Below are positions 25,976 to 35,862 of a stretch of DNA of 64,000 bases, in pieces (the first letter of the stretch is position 1; each line of letters opens with the position of its first letter). Location of the stretch: positions 930,001-994,000 of the forward strand of contig NC_016609.1 of the NCBI RefSeq assembly GCF_000246855.1. The letters run 5' to 3'. The translations under genes and the position numbers were made by a program. The notes beneath the pieces are model-generated. The model searched no databases. It was not told the origin of the DNA and was given only the letters and a program-made list of their open reading frames with translations. The stretch comes from Niastella koreensis GR20-10. Lineage in GTDB: Bacteria; Bacteroidota; Bacteroidia; Chitinophagales; Chitinophagaceae.

Positions 25976-28405
25976 TTATTCTGCCCGTAAACTTTTTACA
26001 GGATTGGCCAGGGCCGCTTTGATAGCCTGTACACTCACCACACATACCGTAAACAACATGGCCAGCGAACCCGCCAGCGCAAACATCCACCAGCTGATGT
26101 TGATGCGGTAACTGAACGATTGCAACCATTGGTTCATTAGCCACCATGCAATAGGCGTGGCAATTATAAAGGCGATCAATGTCAGTTTTAAAAAGTCTTT
26201 CGACAGCAGGGACGATACATGAAGCACACTGGCGCCCAGCACTTTTCGTACCCCGATCTCTTTTGTTCTTTGTTCGGCGCTGAAGGCAGACAATCCAAAC
26301 AGGCCCATGCCCGAAATAAAGATGGCCATCAGGGTAAATAAATTAATAGTAGCTGATAAATTGATCTCCGCTTCATACAGCTTTTGTACATCATCGTTCA
26401 GAAAGGAATAGGTAAAGGGAATGGCCGGCAGGTGCTGTTTCCAGATGGACCCGATTTTACCAAGCAGTGCAGAATAGTTGCTGCTGGTTACATTTATGAT
26501 CACATTGGCCCTTGCCTGGCGCATGTTGTATCTTAACATGAGCGGTTTTATTCCATCGTGCAGGGAATTGTAATTAACGTCTTTGGTAACGCCGGCTATT
26601 TCAAAATACATAACCGGTTCATTGGCTTCATGCTGCGGATATATTCGTTTGCCTGGCGCCGTCTCTGCATTTAATCCCAGGGAACGGGCGCCCGTTTCAT
26701 TGAGCAATACCCTGCCTGAATCACCTTCCCTGAAATCGCGTCCTCCGATGATGGTCATGCCCAGCGCTTTTGCATAATGCTCATCGGTATTTACCATGGA
26801 GATATCTTTTCCGGTTTCGCCATTGCTGCCTTCCAGGTAAAAAAGCCAGTCACGGGTAACCTCCTGGCTTGGATAATTATCTGCCTGGCTTACTGCCTTT
26901 ACTTCTGATAAGGTGCGCAGCTGATCGCACAATGCGGGGATGCGATCCTGTGCATCGCCGGTATAAAAGTTAAGAATGATCTGCTGGTTCTGGTTAAACC
27001 CAACGTCCTTGTTCTTGATAAAATTCAGCTGGCTGTAAATAACAATGATGCCGGAGATCAGCAGAATGGATAATACAAACTGAAATACTACCAGCACCCG
27101 CCGTACACCCGCGGCAGACAAACGATTGGTGAAATTTCCTTTTAATACTTTTATTGGTTTGAAGGCAGAGAGGTAAAAGGCCGGGAAGCTGCCTGATAAC
27201 AATCCGGATACCAGCATAATACCTGTTAGCAACAACCAGAAGCTGACACTGGAAAAAAAGGAAAGACGAATATCGGCATTGGTTAACTGGTTGAAGTAGG
27301 GGAGCAATAAAACCAGTAAAGGTAATGCCAGCACCACCCCGCAGCATGATAACAGCAACGACTCACCCAGGAATTGCGTTACCAGGTTTTTTATTTGGGC
27401 GCCGATTACTTTTCTTACGCCCACTTCCTTCGCTCTTTTGGCGGCATGAGCTGTGCTCAGGTTCATAAAATTGATACAGGCAATTACCTGGATGAGTACC
27501 GCAATCAGTAAAAGCAGGTGTAAAAAAGAGCTGTCAACCGGCTCGCTCATTTCACTTTTATAACCACCCGTAGTGTGGATACTGGTGAGGGGTTGCAGAT
27601 GCAGTTGCTTGCTCATGCCCATTTGCTTAAGCCTGTCTGCTCCATATTTATTCAGAAAGGCCGGCAGTTTTTGATCGAGCGCCATGGCATTGGCACTGGG
27701 GCGTAATCGTATATAGGATGCTGCATAATTGTAAGCAGCCCATTCGTTGTTTGTATAGGTAAAACCGCCCATGCCGCCACTGTTCATGCTCATCAGTAAG
27801 TTGGCTTTAATGTGCGAATGGCCCAGGCTTTCGTCTATTACTGCGGTAACCTTGAAATCGTGTTTGCCATAATCGTTATTGATGGAAATGGTTTTGCCAA
27901 CGGGGTCGGTGTTTCCAAATAACTTGATGGCAGTTGGTTGTAATAAAACAACACAGTAGGGATCATCCAGGGTTTTAATGGCATTGCCATATACGAAATG
28001 ATAGTTGAATACATCAAAGAAGGTGGAGTCGGCATAGACCGCATCCGTTTCAAAAATGCTTTTTTCGCCATATTGTAACAGGTGCTGTTTGGCGCCGAGC
28101 CGGCCGGTATGAACGATCCTGGTAAACTGTTCCACCTCGGGAAAGTCTTTTTTCAGGGTGGGGGCAATGGGCGGAGAGCAGGAACCATTGTTAATTGGCG
28201 TGCCGCCCTGCAAGGTAAGCAGGGTATTGATGCGATAAATATTAGCGGCGCTTTTGTGCTGTCGATCGTAGCTGTATTGATCGTTCACGTACATGATAAT
28301 GTACAGGCAGCAAACTGTACCAAGCGCCAGCCCCAGAATATTGATGCCGGTAAAGGTTTTGTTCCTGGTAAGATTGCGTATGGCAACTTTAAGAAAATTG
28401 ATCAT
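25976..28405 (-). CDS. ABC transporter permease, MacB/FtsX type
   Basis: An 809-residue inner-membrane protein. It begins MINFLKVAIRNLTRNKTFTGINILGLALG, the usual start of Bacteroidota MacB-like permeases, with the first transmembrane helix. A MacB-type periplasmic core follows (DQYSYDRQHKSAANIYRIN), then an FtsX block (LIQVIACINFMNLSTAHAAKRAKEVGVRKVIGA), a second periplasmic core, and a second FtsX block (AEQRTKEIGVRKVLGASV). The doubled architecture gives about eight membrane helices. Such proteins couple to a separate ATPase to move peptides or lipids or to signal mechanically, without transport across the bilayer itself. No ATPase gene is adjacent, and the substrate is unknown. Confidence 0.9.
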   Translation of the reverse strand: MINFLKVAIRNLTRNKTFTGINILGLALGTVCCLYIIMYVNDQYSYDRQHKSAANIYRINTLLTLQGGTPINNGSCSPPIAPTLKKDFPEVEQFTRIVHTGRLGAKQHLLQYGEKSIFETDAVYADSTFFDVFNYHFVYGNAIKTLDDPYCVVLLQPTAIKLFGNTDPVGKTISINNDYGKHDFKVTAVIDESLGHSHIKANLLMSMNSGGMGGFTYTNNEWAAYNYAASYIRLRPSANAMALDQKLPAFLNKYGADRLKQMGMSKQLHLQPLTSIHTTGGYKSEMSEPVDSSFLHLLLLIAVLIQVIACINFMNLSTAHAAKRAKEVGVRKVIGAQIKNLVTQFLGESLLLSCCGVVLALPLLVLLLPYFNQLTNADIRLSFFSSVSFWLLLTGIMLVSGLLSGSFPAFYLSAFKPIKVLKGNFTNRLSAAGVRRVLVVFQFVLSILLISGIIVIYSQLNFIKNKDVGFNQNQQIILNFYTGDAQDRIPALCDQLRTLSEVKAVSQADNYPSQEVTRDWLFYLEGSNGETGKDISMVNTDEHYAKALGMTIIGGRDFREGDSGRVLLNETGARSLGLNAETAPGKRIYPQHEANEPVMYFEIAGVTKDVNYNSLHDGIKPLMLRYNMRQARANVIINVTSSNYSALLGKIGSIWKQHLPAIPFTYSFLNDDVQKLYEAEINLSATINLFTLMAIFISGMGLFGLSAFSAEQRTKEIGVRKVLGASVLHVSSLLSKDFLKLTLIAFIIATPIAWWLMNQWLQSFSYRINISWWMFALAGSLAMLFTVCVVSVQAIKAALANPVKSLRAE

Positions 28406-28530
28406 AGAATCCAGTTTTACAGATCCTATTCCCGCACCAGTATAATGCCATTTACCTAATGCGTTGTTACTGTACTGGTTATTGCAACCGTTTTAATATG
28501 ATCCGTACGAATACGATACAAATATTGTTC

Positions 28531-28612
28531 GGTTTCAAGTTCCGAGTTTTGAGTTCCAGGTTTCAAGTTCCGAGTTCCTGGTTCCGGAACTTTGAACTTT
28601 GAACTCTGAACC
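28531..28612. repeat. AGTTCCG/GAACTTT heptad palindrome after the MFS gene
   Basis: Words such as AAGTTCC, GAGTTTT, GAGTTCC, AGGTTTC run to GGTTCC. The inverse words GGAACTTT, GAACTTT, GAACTCT, GAACC then return and end exactly at the stop codon of the MFS gene (28613). The whole fills the spacer to the permease gene together with about 120 bp of plain sequence (28406-28530). Confidence 0.6.
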
Positions 28613-29758
28613 TTATTCTTCCTTCATCTCACTAACCAGCCAGGTTATTAAAATCCCCAATAAGGAAATAATGGCAATTGACCAGCGCAGGTTAAATGCT
28701 TCGGCAATAAACCCTACCATGGGCGGCACAATCAAAAAGCCAAAATACCCAATGGTGGAAACGCCTGCAATGGCCGGACCGCCGCTCATATGTTTTACCT
28801 TACCGGCCATGCTGAATACCATGGGCACCACACAGGATAAACCAAACCCTGCCATCATAAAACCCAGTCCGGTAGTAACTATGTAAGGGAAAATAGCTGC
28901 CAGTAATAAACCGGTTAATATAAACAGCCCGCTGTATTTCAGCACGGCTTTTACGCCAAAACTATTGGCCAGCTTATCGCCGGTAAACCGTCCCAGGGTT
29001 ACGGCCACCATGTAAAAAGCATAACCAGCCGTGGCGATTTCTTTGGATGCATGCACAGCTTTCTTCAGGTAAATGGCGCTCCAGTCGTACATGGTGCCTT
29101 CGCAGGCCATGGCGGCAAAACACATAAAACCCAGCCGCAGCAGGGCTTTGTCGGGCATCCTGAATTTTGTTTTTTGCAGGCGCTCGTGTGGTTGCGGTTG
29201 CTGGTGTACGCTATCTTTAAAGAAAAAGGTACAAAGGGTGGTCAGTAAAATACAAACGGCCAGAAAATGCCAGGAGGGTTGAACGCTGAAAGAAACGAGC
29301 AATGAACCAAGCGCAGCGGCTAAAAAGCCGGCTACACTCCAAATGGCATGAAAGGTGGCGATGATGGACCGGTCGTATAGTTTTTGCACGCCGATACTTT
29401 GGGCGTTGGCCGAGATGTTAAACAGGTTGCGCGAGGAGCCAAAGAAGAACAGCACTACCACCAGTTGCCAGGTTTCACGGGTAAAGCCCACCAGGCACAA
29501 CATGATGTTGAATAGCACTGCGCCGGTGAACATGATATAGCGGCTGCTGAAGCGGCGCAACAAATAACCGGTAACAGGCAGGGTGCACATTAACCCTGCC
29601 GGTAAAGCAAAGAGCACGGCGCCGAGCTTTCCTTCACTCAAATGTAAGTTCTGTTGAATGGTTGGAATGCGGGAGGCCCATGATGAAAAACCAAAACCCG
29701 AAACAAAAAAGAAAACAGCGGTAGCTATACGGGATTTTCTTGGTGAAGCACTAGTCAT
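28613..29758 (-). CDS. MFS transporter
   Basis: A 381-residue inner-membrane protein with about 12 hydrophobic segments. The first loop is GFGFSSWASRIPTIQQNLHLSEGKLG, as in the YbjJ-like branch of the major facilitator superfamily. The cytoplasmic loop 2-3 has GYLLRRFSSRYIMF, a variant of motif A, and LYDRSIIATFHAIWSVAGFLAAALGSL lies in helix 5. The length is typical. The substrate is unknown; YbjJ relatives are often annotated as sugar or drug exporters. It is flanked on both sides by heptad palindromes that start at its own stop and at the stop of the next upstream gene. Confidence 0.85.
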   Translation of the reverse strand: MTSASPRKSRIATAVFFFVSGFGFSSWASRIPTIQQNLHLSEGKLGAVLFALPAGLMCTLPVTGYLLRRFSSRYIMFTGAVLFNIMLCLVGFTRETWQLVVVLFFFGSSRNLFNISANAQSIGVQKLYDRSIIATFHAIWSVAGFLAAALGSLLVSFSVQPSWHFLAVCILLTTLCTFFFKDSVHQQPQPHERLQKTKFRMPDKALLRLGFMCFAAMACEGTMYDWSAIYLKKAVHASKEIATAGYAFYMVAVTLGRFTGDKLANSFGVKAVLKYSGLFILTGLLLAAIFPYIVTTGLGFMMAGFGLSCVVPMVFSMAGKVKHMSGGPAIAGVSTIGYFGFLIVPPMVGFIAEAFNLRWSIAIISLLGILITWLVSEMKEE

Positions 29759-29805
29759 ACGATGAATACAACGAGATTAATTATTCAATCAATTTTTTAA
29801 TGTGC

Positions 29806-29885
29806 CAGTTTTAAGTTCCAAGTTCCAGGTTCCGGGTTAATGAAACTTTGAACTCTGAACTCTGAACTCTGAACTCGGAACTGAA
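29806..29885. repeat. GTTCCAA/GAACTCT heptad palindrome abutting a stop codon
   Basis: AAGTTCC, AAGTTCC, AGGTTCC, GGGTTAA, then the inverse words GAACTCT repeated three times and GAACTCG, GAACTGA, running straight into the stop codon of the AraC gene at 29886. Confidence 0.6.
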
Positions 29886-30776
29886 CTAAGCAGTAGCCGC
29901 AATTACGGTCTTCTTATCAAACAGGATCTGTTTGCGGTAACCGGATGGACTAATGCCTTTATACTTTTTAAAAATGCGGTTCAAATGGCTTTCATCGGTG
30001 AAATGTAATTCAAAGGCAATCTCGTTAATACGCATATCGCTATGGATAAGTCTTGCTTCTACCAGCCTTAGCTTGTAGTTGGTGATGTAGGTTTGTAAGG
30101 TTTCGCCGGTATGCTTTTTAAAATATTCGCTGAGGTAATTGACAGAGATCTGAAAGGCGTTGGCAATCTGTTCTGCCTTCAGCAATTCCGGTTTATAAAT
30201 ATTGGCCTGTACATAATGAATGATCTTTAAAGTGGTATCATCATTATTGGCATCAGGCTTCATGCGTTTTGGTACCTTAATATAGATGTTGCGGGCTACG
30301 ATCGAGATGAGGGTGTTCACAATCTGGTGAATGATCTCCTGGTGATAGGGTTCTTTATTGATGTGTTCTTTTATCAATCCATCTATCAATGCTTTCACCA
30401 GCACGCGATCGCTCATGCCTTTTAAAATACAGCCCGGCGAATGCGTGGTGTTATGGAAAATGTATTCAAGTTTATTGATCCATTCTTTTTGCTGACTGCT
30501 GGCCTGTTCGTTCTGCGATTTGAAATAAATATCATTGAATCGGATCAGGAAGAACTTGGTAGTTGTTTTAACAGTTACCTTATGCATGTCCTGCGGCGTA
30601 AGCAGGAAAAGATGGCCGTTGCAATACTCGAACTTGTTTTTATTTATGCAATGGGTGCCGGTACCGTCTATGATGTAAACCAATTCAAAGAAGTTGTGCC
30701 TGTGGGCTTGTTTCAATACTTCGTCGGTTTCTTTATAAACGATCTCGAAGGGGTGATGAAGGTAATCTCCGCTCAT
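29886..30776 (-). CDS. AraC-family transcriptional regulator
   Basis: A 296-residue activator from ATG 30776 (an ATG at 30803 adds nine unlikely residues). The N-terminal cupin-like sensing half carries HRHNFFELVYIIDGTGTHCINKN and FLLTPQDMHKVT. The C-terminal half has two helix-turn-helix motifs: EQIANAFQISVNYLSEYFKKHTGETL and INEIAFELHFTDESHLNRIFKKYKGISPSGYRK, complete with the second-motif signature. The ligand is unknown. It is divergent from the TolC-RND operon, with 290 bp between the starts, so control of that efflux operon is a fair guess; control of the downstream MFS gene is also possible. Confidence 0.88.
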   Translation of the reverse strand: MSGDYLHHPFEIVYKETDEVLKQAHRHNFFELVYIIDGTGTHCINKNKFEYCNGHLFLLTPQDMHKVTVKTTTKFFLIRFNDIYFKSQNEQASSQQKEWINKLEYIFHNTTHSPGCILKGMSDRVLVKALIDGLIKEHINKEPYHQEIIHQIVNTLISIVARNIYIKVPKRMKPDANNDDTTLKIIHYVQANIYKPELLKAEQIANAFQISVNYLSEYFKKHTGETLQTYITNYKLRLVEARLIHSDMRINEIAFELHFTDESHLNRIFKKYKGISPSGYRKQILFDKKTVIAATA

Positions 30777-31066
30777 ACCTGCAAAAGTACAGAATAAACC
30801 CAAAATTGTACAAGTGAATATCCGGGAGGTATTTGCAATTTTACAGTCCTATAGCAAACATGTATATCCTGACAATCGCCCAATCATTGATAACCTGCCT
30901 GATGAATAAGGGGCAAACATAACGACCGAGCTACGATGCAGCCATTAAAATCAGATTAAAAAAGCGAAGTATATTATCTTCTACCAGGAAGACTGTTCCT
31001 TCGTTAACGCTCAATTAACAACCAAACATGTTCTTAAGCGAAAGAAGTAGAACCCAAAAAAGTACA

Positions 31067-32476
31067 ATGCGGATTAATGCACTCCCTATTATTGCTATAA
31101 TAGGAATGCTATTAGCGACCACTCAGGAAAACGCAAGGGCACAATCAACGCAACAGTTGACTTTATCAGATGCCATTAATACCGGATTAAAAAATTATCA
31201 AAGCATCCAGGCCAAACGCAGTTACCTGAATGCTTCTTCTGCGTTGGTGCAAAACACCCGCAATGAGTATTTACCAAACGTGATCGCCTCAGTGCAGCAG
31301 GATTTTGGCAACATCAACGGACAATACGGCCCGCTGGCCGCTATTGGTGGTGTGGCCGGAGTTTCATCGAGCGGTCCCATCACGCCTTCCCAAAGCTGGA
31401 ATTCTTCCTGGGGTGGGTTATATTTTTTAAATACCAACTGGGAAGTATATTCTTTTGGCCGCCTCAAATCAAAGATCAATCTGTATTCAGCCCAGGTGCA
31501 ACGCGATTCAGCAGACCTGATGCAGGAAGAGTTTGTGCAGAGCGTAAAGATTGCCGGCGCTTATTTGAACCTGCTCACCGCTCAACGGCTGTTGAATACG
31601 GCGCAGTCGAATCTTGACCGGGCTCTGTATGTAAAGGAAGTAGTTACTGCGCGTACCCGTACCGGTTTAAATGCCGGGGTTGATTCTTCCATCGCCAATT
31701 CGGAAGTATCGCGCGCGCGGCTGGCCATCATCGATGCCCGTAACAGCGAACTGCAATACCGTAACCAGCTGGCACAGTTGCTAAACGTTCCGCCGGCTGA
31801 GTTTAGCCTCGATACCACCTTTATTAATAAGACGCCGGTTGAAACGAATACCAACGTGGCCATTACGCAAAACCCGCAGGTGAAGTTCTTCCAGGCACGG
31901 ATCAATCAAAGCGATTATACTACAGCCTACCTCAAGAGAAGTATATTGCCGGGGCTGAACCTGTTTGGGATCATTCAAACCAAGGGGTCCGGGTTCGATT
32001 ATACTTATTCAGCTGCCAATCCTAAATATTCACAGAGTTATTATGATGGCATAAAACCCACCCGCACCAACTATGTGGCAGGGGTATCTATTGCCTGGAA
32101 TATTACCAGCCTGGCAAAAATAAAGTACCAGGTAAAAGCTCAGCAGTTCCTTACGGAGGCATATAGAAACGAGTACAACCTTGTAAGCACCCAGTTGCAG
32201 GACCAATTGGTGCTGGCCGATCAGCGGATAGCCAACAGTTTGCAAAGCGTGGCGGAAGTACCCGTGCAGTACAAAGCCGCTTCTGATGCCTATTTGCAAA
32301 AAAGCGTTTTATATAAAAACGGATTGACCAATATCGTGGATGTGCAACAGGCGCAATATGCGTTGAACCGGGCCGAAGCCGATCTGAACGTTGCCTATAT
32401 TAATGTATGGCAGTCGTTGTTACTGAAAGCAGCCGCTTCCGGTGATTTTGATTTATTCGTAAAGCAGGTCAAATAA
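31067..32476 (+). CDS. TolC-family outer-membrane efflux protein
   Basis: A 469-residue outer-membrane channel from ATG 31067, chosen because a signal peptide (MRINALPIIAIIGMLLATTQ to ARAQ) begins there; the ATG at 31028 is 13 codons earlier. Repeated helical hairpins of the TolC type are visible: LTLSDAINTGLKNYQSIQAKR at the start, ARTRTGLNAGVDSSIANSEVSRARL, and YKNGLTNIVDVQQAQYALNRAEADL near the end. It is the first gene of a three-gene efflux operon (TolC, RND pump, adaptor). The spacer to the pump gene carries five GCGTTNN heptads. Confidence 0.9.
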   Translation: MRINALPIIAIIGMLLATTQENARAQSTQQLTLSDAINTGLKNYQSIQAKRSYLNASSALVQNTRNEYLPNVIASVQQDFGNINGQYGPLAAIGGVAGVSSSGPITPSQSWNSSWGGLYFLNTNWEVYSFGRLKSKINLYSAQVQRDSADLMQEEFVQSVKIAGAYLNLLTAQRLLNTAQSNLDRALYVKEVVTARTRTGLNAGVDSSIANSEVSRARLAIIDARNSELQYRNQLAQLLNVPPAEFSLDTTFINKTPVETNTNVAITQNPQVKFFQARINQSDYTTAYLKRSILPGLNLFGIIQTKGSGFDYTYSAANPKYSQSYYDGIKPTRTNYVAGVSIAWNITSLAKIKYQVKAQQFLTEAYRNEYNLVSTQLQDQLVLADQRIANSLQSVAEVPVQYKAASDAYLQKSVLYKNGLTNIVDVQQAQYALNRAEADLNVAYINVWQSLLLKAAASGDFDLFVKQVK

Positions 32477-32505
32477 GTTGATAAGCAATAGGTAAAAATA
32501 AATTA

Positions 32506-32540
32506 GCGTTAAGCGTTCCGCGTTCAGCGTTGCGCGTTTT
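32506..32540. repeat. five in-phase GCGTTNN heptads inside the efflux operon
   Basis: GCGTTAA, GCGTTCC, GCGTTCA, GCGTTGC, GCGTTTT occupy 35 bp without a phase slip, between the stop of the TolC gene and the start of the RND pump. The same words occur as inverted arrays upstream of the large chitinase (21250-21478). Confidence 0.65.
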
Positions 32541-32551
32541 AAATAGAGTTT

Positions 32552-35500
32552 ATGAATCTGATTAGATTAGCATTACGGAAACCTATAACGATACTGGTGT
32601 TGGTAGCAGGGTTGTGCTTTTTTGGTATAAGCGCAGTGAAGAAGATAAAAATTGACATTTTCCCTTCGCTCGACCTGCCGGTAATCTATCTTTCCCATCC
32701 GTTTTCCGGTTATACCCCAACCCAAATGGAAGCGTTCTTTGGAAAGAACTACGTGAACCTGTTATTATATGTATCTGGCGTAAAGAGCATTGAAACAAAG
32801 AATATTCAGGGGCTAACGCTGATGAAGCTGTCATTTTATCCTGGCACTAACATGGCCCAGGCTGCAGCAGAGGTAAGTGCGTTCAGTAACCGGGCCCAGG
32901 CGATCTTTCCCAATGGATCGCAACCGCCATTCATTCTGCGGTTCGACGCCAGTACCCTGCCGGTGGGGCAATTGGTAGTTACCAGTCCCACGCGTTCCAA
33001 TAACGAATTACTCGATCTGGCCAACGTGTATGTGCGATCTGCCTTTACCTCTATACCGGGGCTGGTTTCACCCGCGCCTTTTGGTGGTAACGTACGTACC
33101 GTGGTAATAAAGGCAGATCCTGAATTAATGCGGGCGCATAATATGACGCCTGATCAACTGGTGGCAGCCATCCGCATCAACAACCAAACCACGCCCTCGG
33201 GTAACGTGCGTATCAATGATAACAATTACATTACGCCTACCAATACTTTAATCAAGACCATCAAGGATTTTGAGGATATACCTTTATTTAAAGGAGGTGT
33301 GCAGAACCTGTATTTGCGTGATGTTGCTTCGGTAGAAGATGGAGCAGATGTAACTACCAGCTATGCCCTGGTTAATGGAAAAAGATCGGTATACATGCCT
33401 ATCACCAAGTCGGCCGATGCCAGTACATGGGAGGTGGTACAGAACCTGAAGAAAGCATTGCCTAAATTCCAGGCCCAGTTACCGGATGATGTGAAATTGT
33501 CGTACGAGTTTGACCAGTCTGTATATGTGATCAACGCGGTAAAGAGCCTGGTGTCTGAAGGTGCTATCGGCGCCATTCTCACCGGTTTGATGGTGTTGTT
33601 GTTCCTGGGCGATGCCCGCGGTGCGTTGATCGTGATCCTGACAATTCCTACTTCTATTATTTCAGGCGTATTGTTCCTGTCACTGTTCCATCAAACCATC
33701 AATATCATGACGCTGAGTGGTCTGTCACTCGCCATTGGTATTCTTGTGGATGAATCGACTGTGACGATAGAAAATATCCACCAGCACTTTGCTATGGGCA
33801 AGTCGAAGGCCACGGCCATCTGGGACGCGTGTAAGGAAATAGCCTTTCCCAAATTGCTGATCCTGTTGTGTATCCTGGCTGTTTTTGCCCCCGCGTTCAC
33901 CATGGGCGGCATTCCGGGTTCTTTATTCCTGCCGCTGGCCCTCGCCATTGCATTCTCCATGATCACGTCTTATTTCCTGGCGCAAACATTCGTTCCTATT
34001 CTGGCCAACTGGATCATGAAAGCGCATCCTGCCAATCATGATACCCAGGAAAAAATGCATGCGGCCGTTGCCGGTGGCGATCATGATACCTGGGACCAAA
34101 AGAAACTGCTGCTGGAAAAAGATGAGAAAGACCTCACCCGGTTTGAAAAACTGCGGAACCGTTTCCTGCGTTTCCTGGGTCGCTTATATATAGTGCGTAA
34201 ACCGGTGGTGATCGCCTATGTGGTGCTGGTAAGCGGTGCTGCGGTACTGTTACTGAATAACATTGGCCGCGATGTATTACCCCGTACCAATTCCGGGCAA
34301 TTCCAGTTGCGGTTACGGGCGCCCGAGGGAACACGTATAGAACGTACAGAAGGCATTATGCTTAAAACGCTGGATGCATTGAATGGAATCGTTGGCAAAG
34401 AGCATATAGCTGTTACCTCGGCATTCATTGGGCAGCACCCTGGTTTGTTCAGTACCAGCCCTATCTATTTGTTCATGGCCGGCCCGCATGAAGCCGTGTT
34501 GCAGGTGCAATTAAAAGAGGACTATAAAGCCGACATCGATGTTCTGAAAGAAAAAATAAGGGAGAAGCTAAGTGCAACCATGCCTGATGTAAAATTGTCG
34601 TTCGAGCCCATTCAGTTAACCGATAAGATCCTGAGCCAGGGGTCGCCCACGCCTATCGAGGTGCGCATTGCTGGCAGAAATAAAAAGTTAAATGAAGTGT
34701 ATGCCAATAAGGTTATTGATAAATTGAAACAGATCTCCTACATGCGGGATGTGCAATTGGGTCAATCGACCAAATACCCTTCTATTAACGTAAATATAGA
34801 TAGAACTAGGGCCGCTCAACTGGGAGTTGACATCAATGATGTTTCCCGTTCCCTGATTGCCTCTACTTCTTCATCACGGTATACTGAAAAGAACATATGG
34901 GTAGATGAAAAATCAAACCTGGCGTATAGTGTGATGGTGTATGTACCTGAAAACAAAATGACCAGCGTAAGCAATATTGGAGAAATACCTATTTTAAATA
35001 ACCAGCCACGGCCGGTATTGAGCGATGTGGCAACTATTACACCTGATTTTACTTATGGCGAAAACGACAACCTTGGCGCCATGCCGGTGCTGAGCGTTAC
35101 TGCCAACTTAAATAACAAGGACCTGGGCACAGCCGCCCGCGATGTACAAAAAGCCCTTGCTTCATTGGGTGAATTGCCCCGGGGGTTAACCGTTGAACCA
35201 ATAGGCCTTACTAACGTACTAACCGATACGCTGGATAGTTTACAAAGCGGTTTGTTGGTAGCCATTGTGGTGATCTTCCTGATGCTGGCAGCGAACTTCC
35301 AGTCATTCAAAGTTTCGTTGGTGATCCTGGCCACCATCCCGGCGGTAATCCTGGGTTCACTGATCATGTTGAAGTTGACCGGTTCTACCCTTAACCTGCA
35401 ATCGTATATGGGTATCATTATGTCGGTGGGGGTATCTATCGCCAACTCGGTATTATTGATCACCAATGCAGAACACCTGCGGTTGCACAATGGTAATGCC

Positions 35501-35788
35501 TGGGAGTCGGCGAGGGAAGCGGCCGCGTTGCGTCTGCGTCCGATCCTGATGACTACCATTGCGATGGTGGCAGGTATGATCCCGATGGCATCCGGTTTGG
35601 GTGAAGGCGGAGATCAGGCTTCCCCGCTGGGACGTGCCGTAATTGGCGGATTGATCGCTTCTACCTTCGCGGCCCTGTTTATTCTGCCCATGGTGTTTGC
35701 CTGGATGCAGGGTAAAACAACTACCCAGTCAGTATCACTGGACCCAACCGATCATGAAAGTAAATTTTACGAGAAGGACGCCGAATAA
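32552..35788 (+). CDS. RND-family efflux pump (AcrB/CzcA-like) with altered proton-relay residues
   Basis: A 1078-residue inner-membrane pump with the 12-helix RND plan: helix 1 near residue 10, a large periplasmic porter domain, helices 2-6, a second porter domain and helices 7-12. It drives export through the TolC protein with the adaptor encoded downstream. The helix-4 motif reads GILVD400-E401-STVTIENI, where AcrB has two Asp. The helix-10 motif reads GVSI-A964-NSVLLITNAE, where AcrB has the essential Lys. So the second Asp is Glu and the Lys is Ala. This resembles neither AcrB nor CusA exactly, and the substrate is unknown. Confidence 0.92.
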   Translation: MNLIRLALRKPITILVLVAGLCFFGISAVKKIKIDIFPSLDLPVIYLSHPFSGYTPTQMEAFFGKNYVNLLLYVSGVKSIETKNIQGLTLMKLSFYPGTNMAQAAAEVSAFSNRAQAIFPNGSQPPFILRFDASTLPVGQLVVTSPTRSNNELLDLANVYVRSAFTSIPGLVSPAPFGGNVRTVVIKADPELMRAHNMTPDQLVAAIRINNQTTPSGNVRINDNNYITPTNTLIKTIKDFEDIPLFKGGVQNLYLRDVASVEDGADVTTSYALVNGKRSVYMPITKSADASTWEVVQNLKKALPKFQAQLPDDVKLSYEFDQSVYVINAVKSLVSEGAIGAILTGLMVLLFLGDARGALIVILTIPTSIISGVLFLSLFHQTINIMTLSGLSLAIGILVDESTVTIENIHQHFAMGKSKATAIWDACKEIAFPKLLILLCILAVFAPAFTMGGIPGSLFLPLALAIAFSMITSYFLAQTFVPILANWIMKAHPANHDTQEKMHAAVAGGDHDTWDQKKLLLEKDEKDLTRFEKLRNRFLRFLGRLYIVRKPVVIAYVVLVSGAAVLLLNNIGRDVLPRTNSGQFQLRLRAPEGTRIERTEGIMLKTLDALNGIVGKEHIAVTSAFIGQHPGLFSTSPIYLFMAGPHEAVLQVQLKEDYKADIDVLKEKIREKLSATMPDVKLSFEPIQLTDKILSQGSPTPIEVRIAGRNKKLNEVYANKVIDKLKQISYMRDVQLGQSTKYPSINVNIDRTRAAQLGVDINDVSRSLIASTSSSRYTEKNIWVDEKSNLAYSVMVYVPENKMTSVSNIGEIPILNNQPRPVLSDVATITPDFTYGENDNLGAMPVLSVTANLNNKDLGTAARDVQKALASLGELPRGLTVEPIGLTNVLTDTLDSLQSGLLVAIVVIFLMLAANFQSFKVSLVILATIPAVILGSLIMLKLTGSTLNLQSYMGIIMSVGVSIANSVLLITNAEHLRLHNGNAWESAREAAALRLRPILMTTIAMVAGMIPMASGLGEGGDQASPLGRAVIGGLIASTFAALFILPMVFAWMQGKTTTQSVSLDPTDHESKFYEKDAE

Positions 35789-35829
35789 GCCGTCCTTCCA
35801 CAGAAACCCCGAAACAATATAGTAAGTAG

Positions 35830-35837
35830 TAATTTTG
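35830..35837 (+). promoter_or_regulatory. possible Bacteroidota -7 element (TAATTTTG)
   Basis: TAATTTTG matches the TAnnTTTG element of Bacteroidota sigma-ABfr promoters and lies 26 bp before the adaptor gene. I do not see a clear TTG at -33. It might give the adaptor gene a second, internal promoter. Confidence 0.25.
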
Positions 35838-35862
35838 TAGTACATCATAGAAAACAGCGAAT

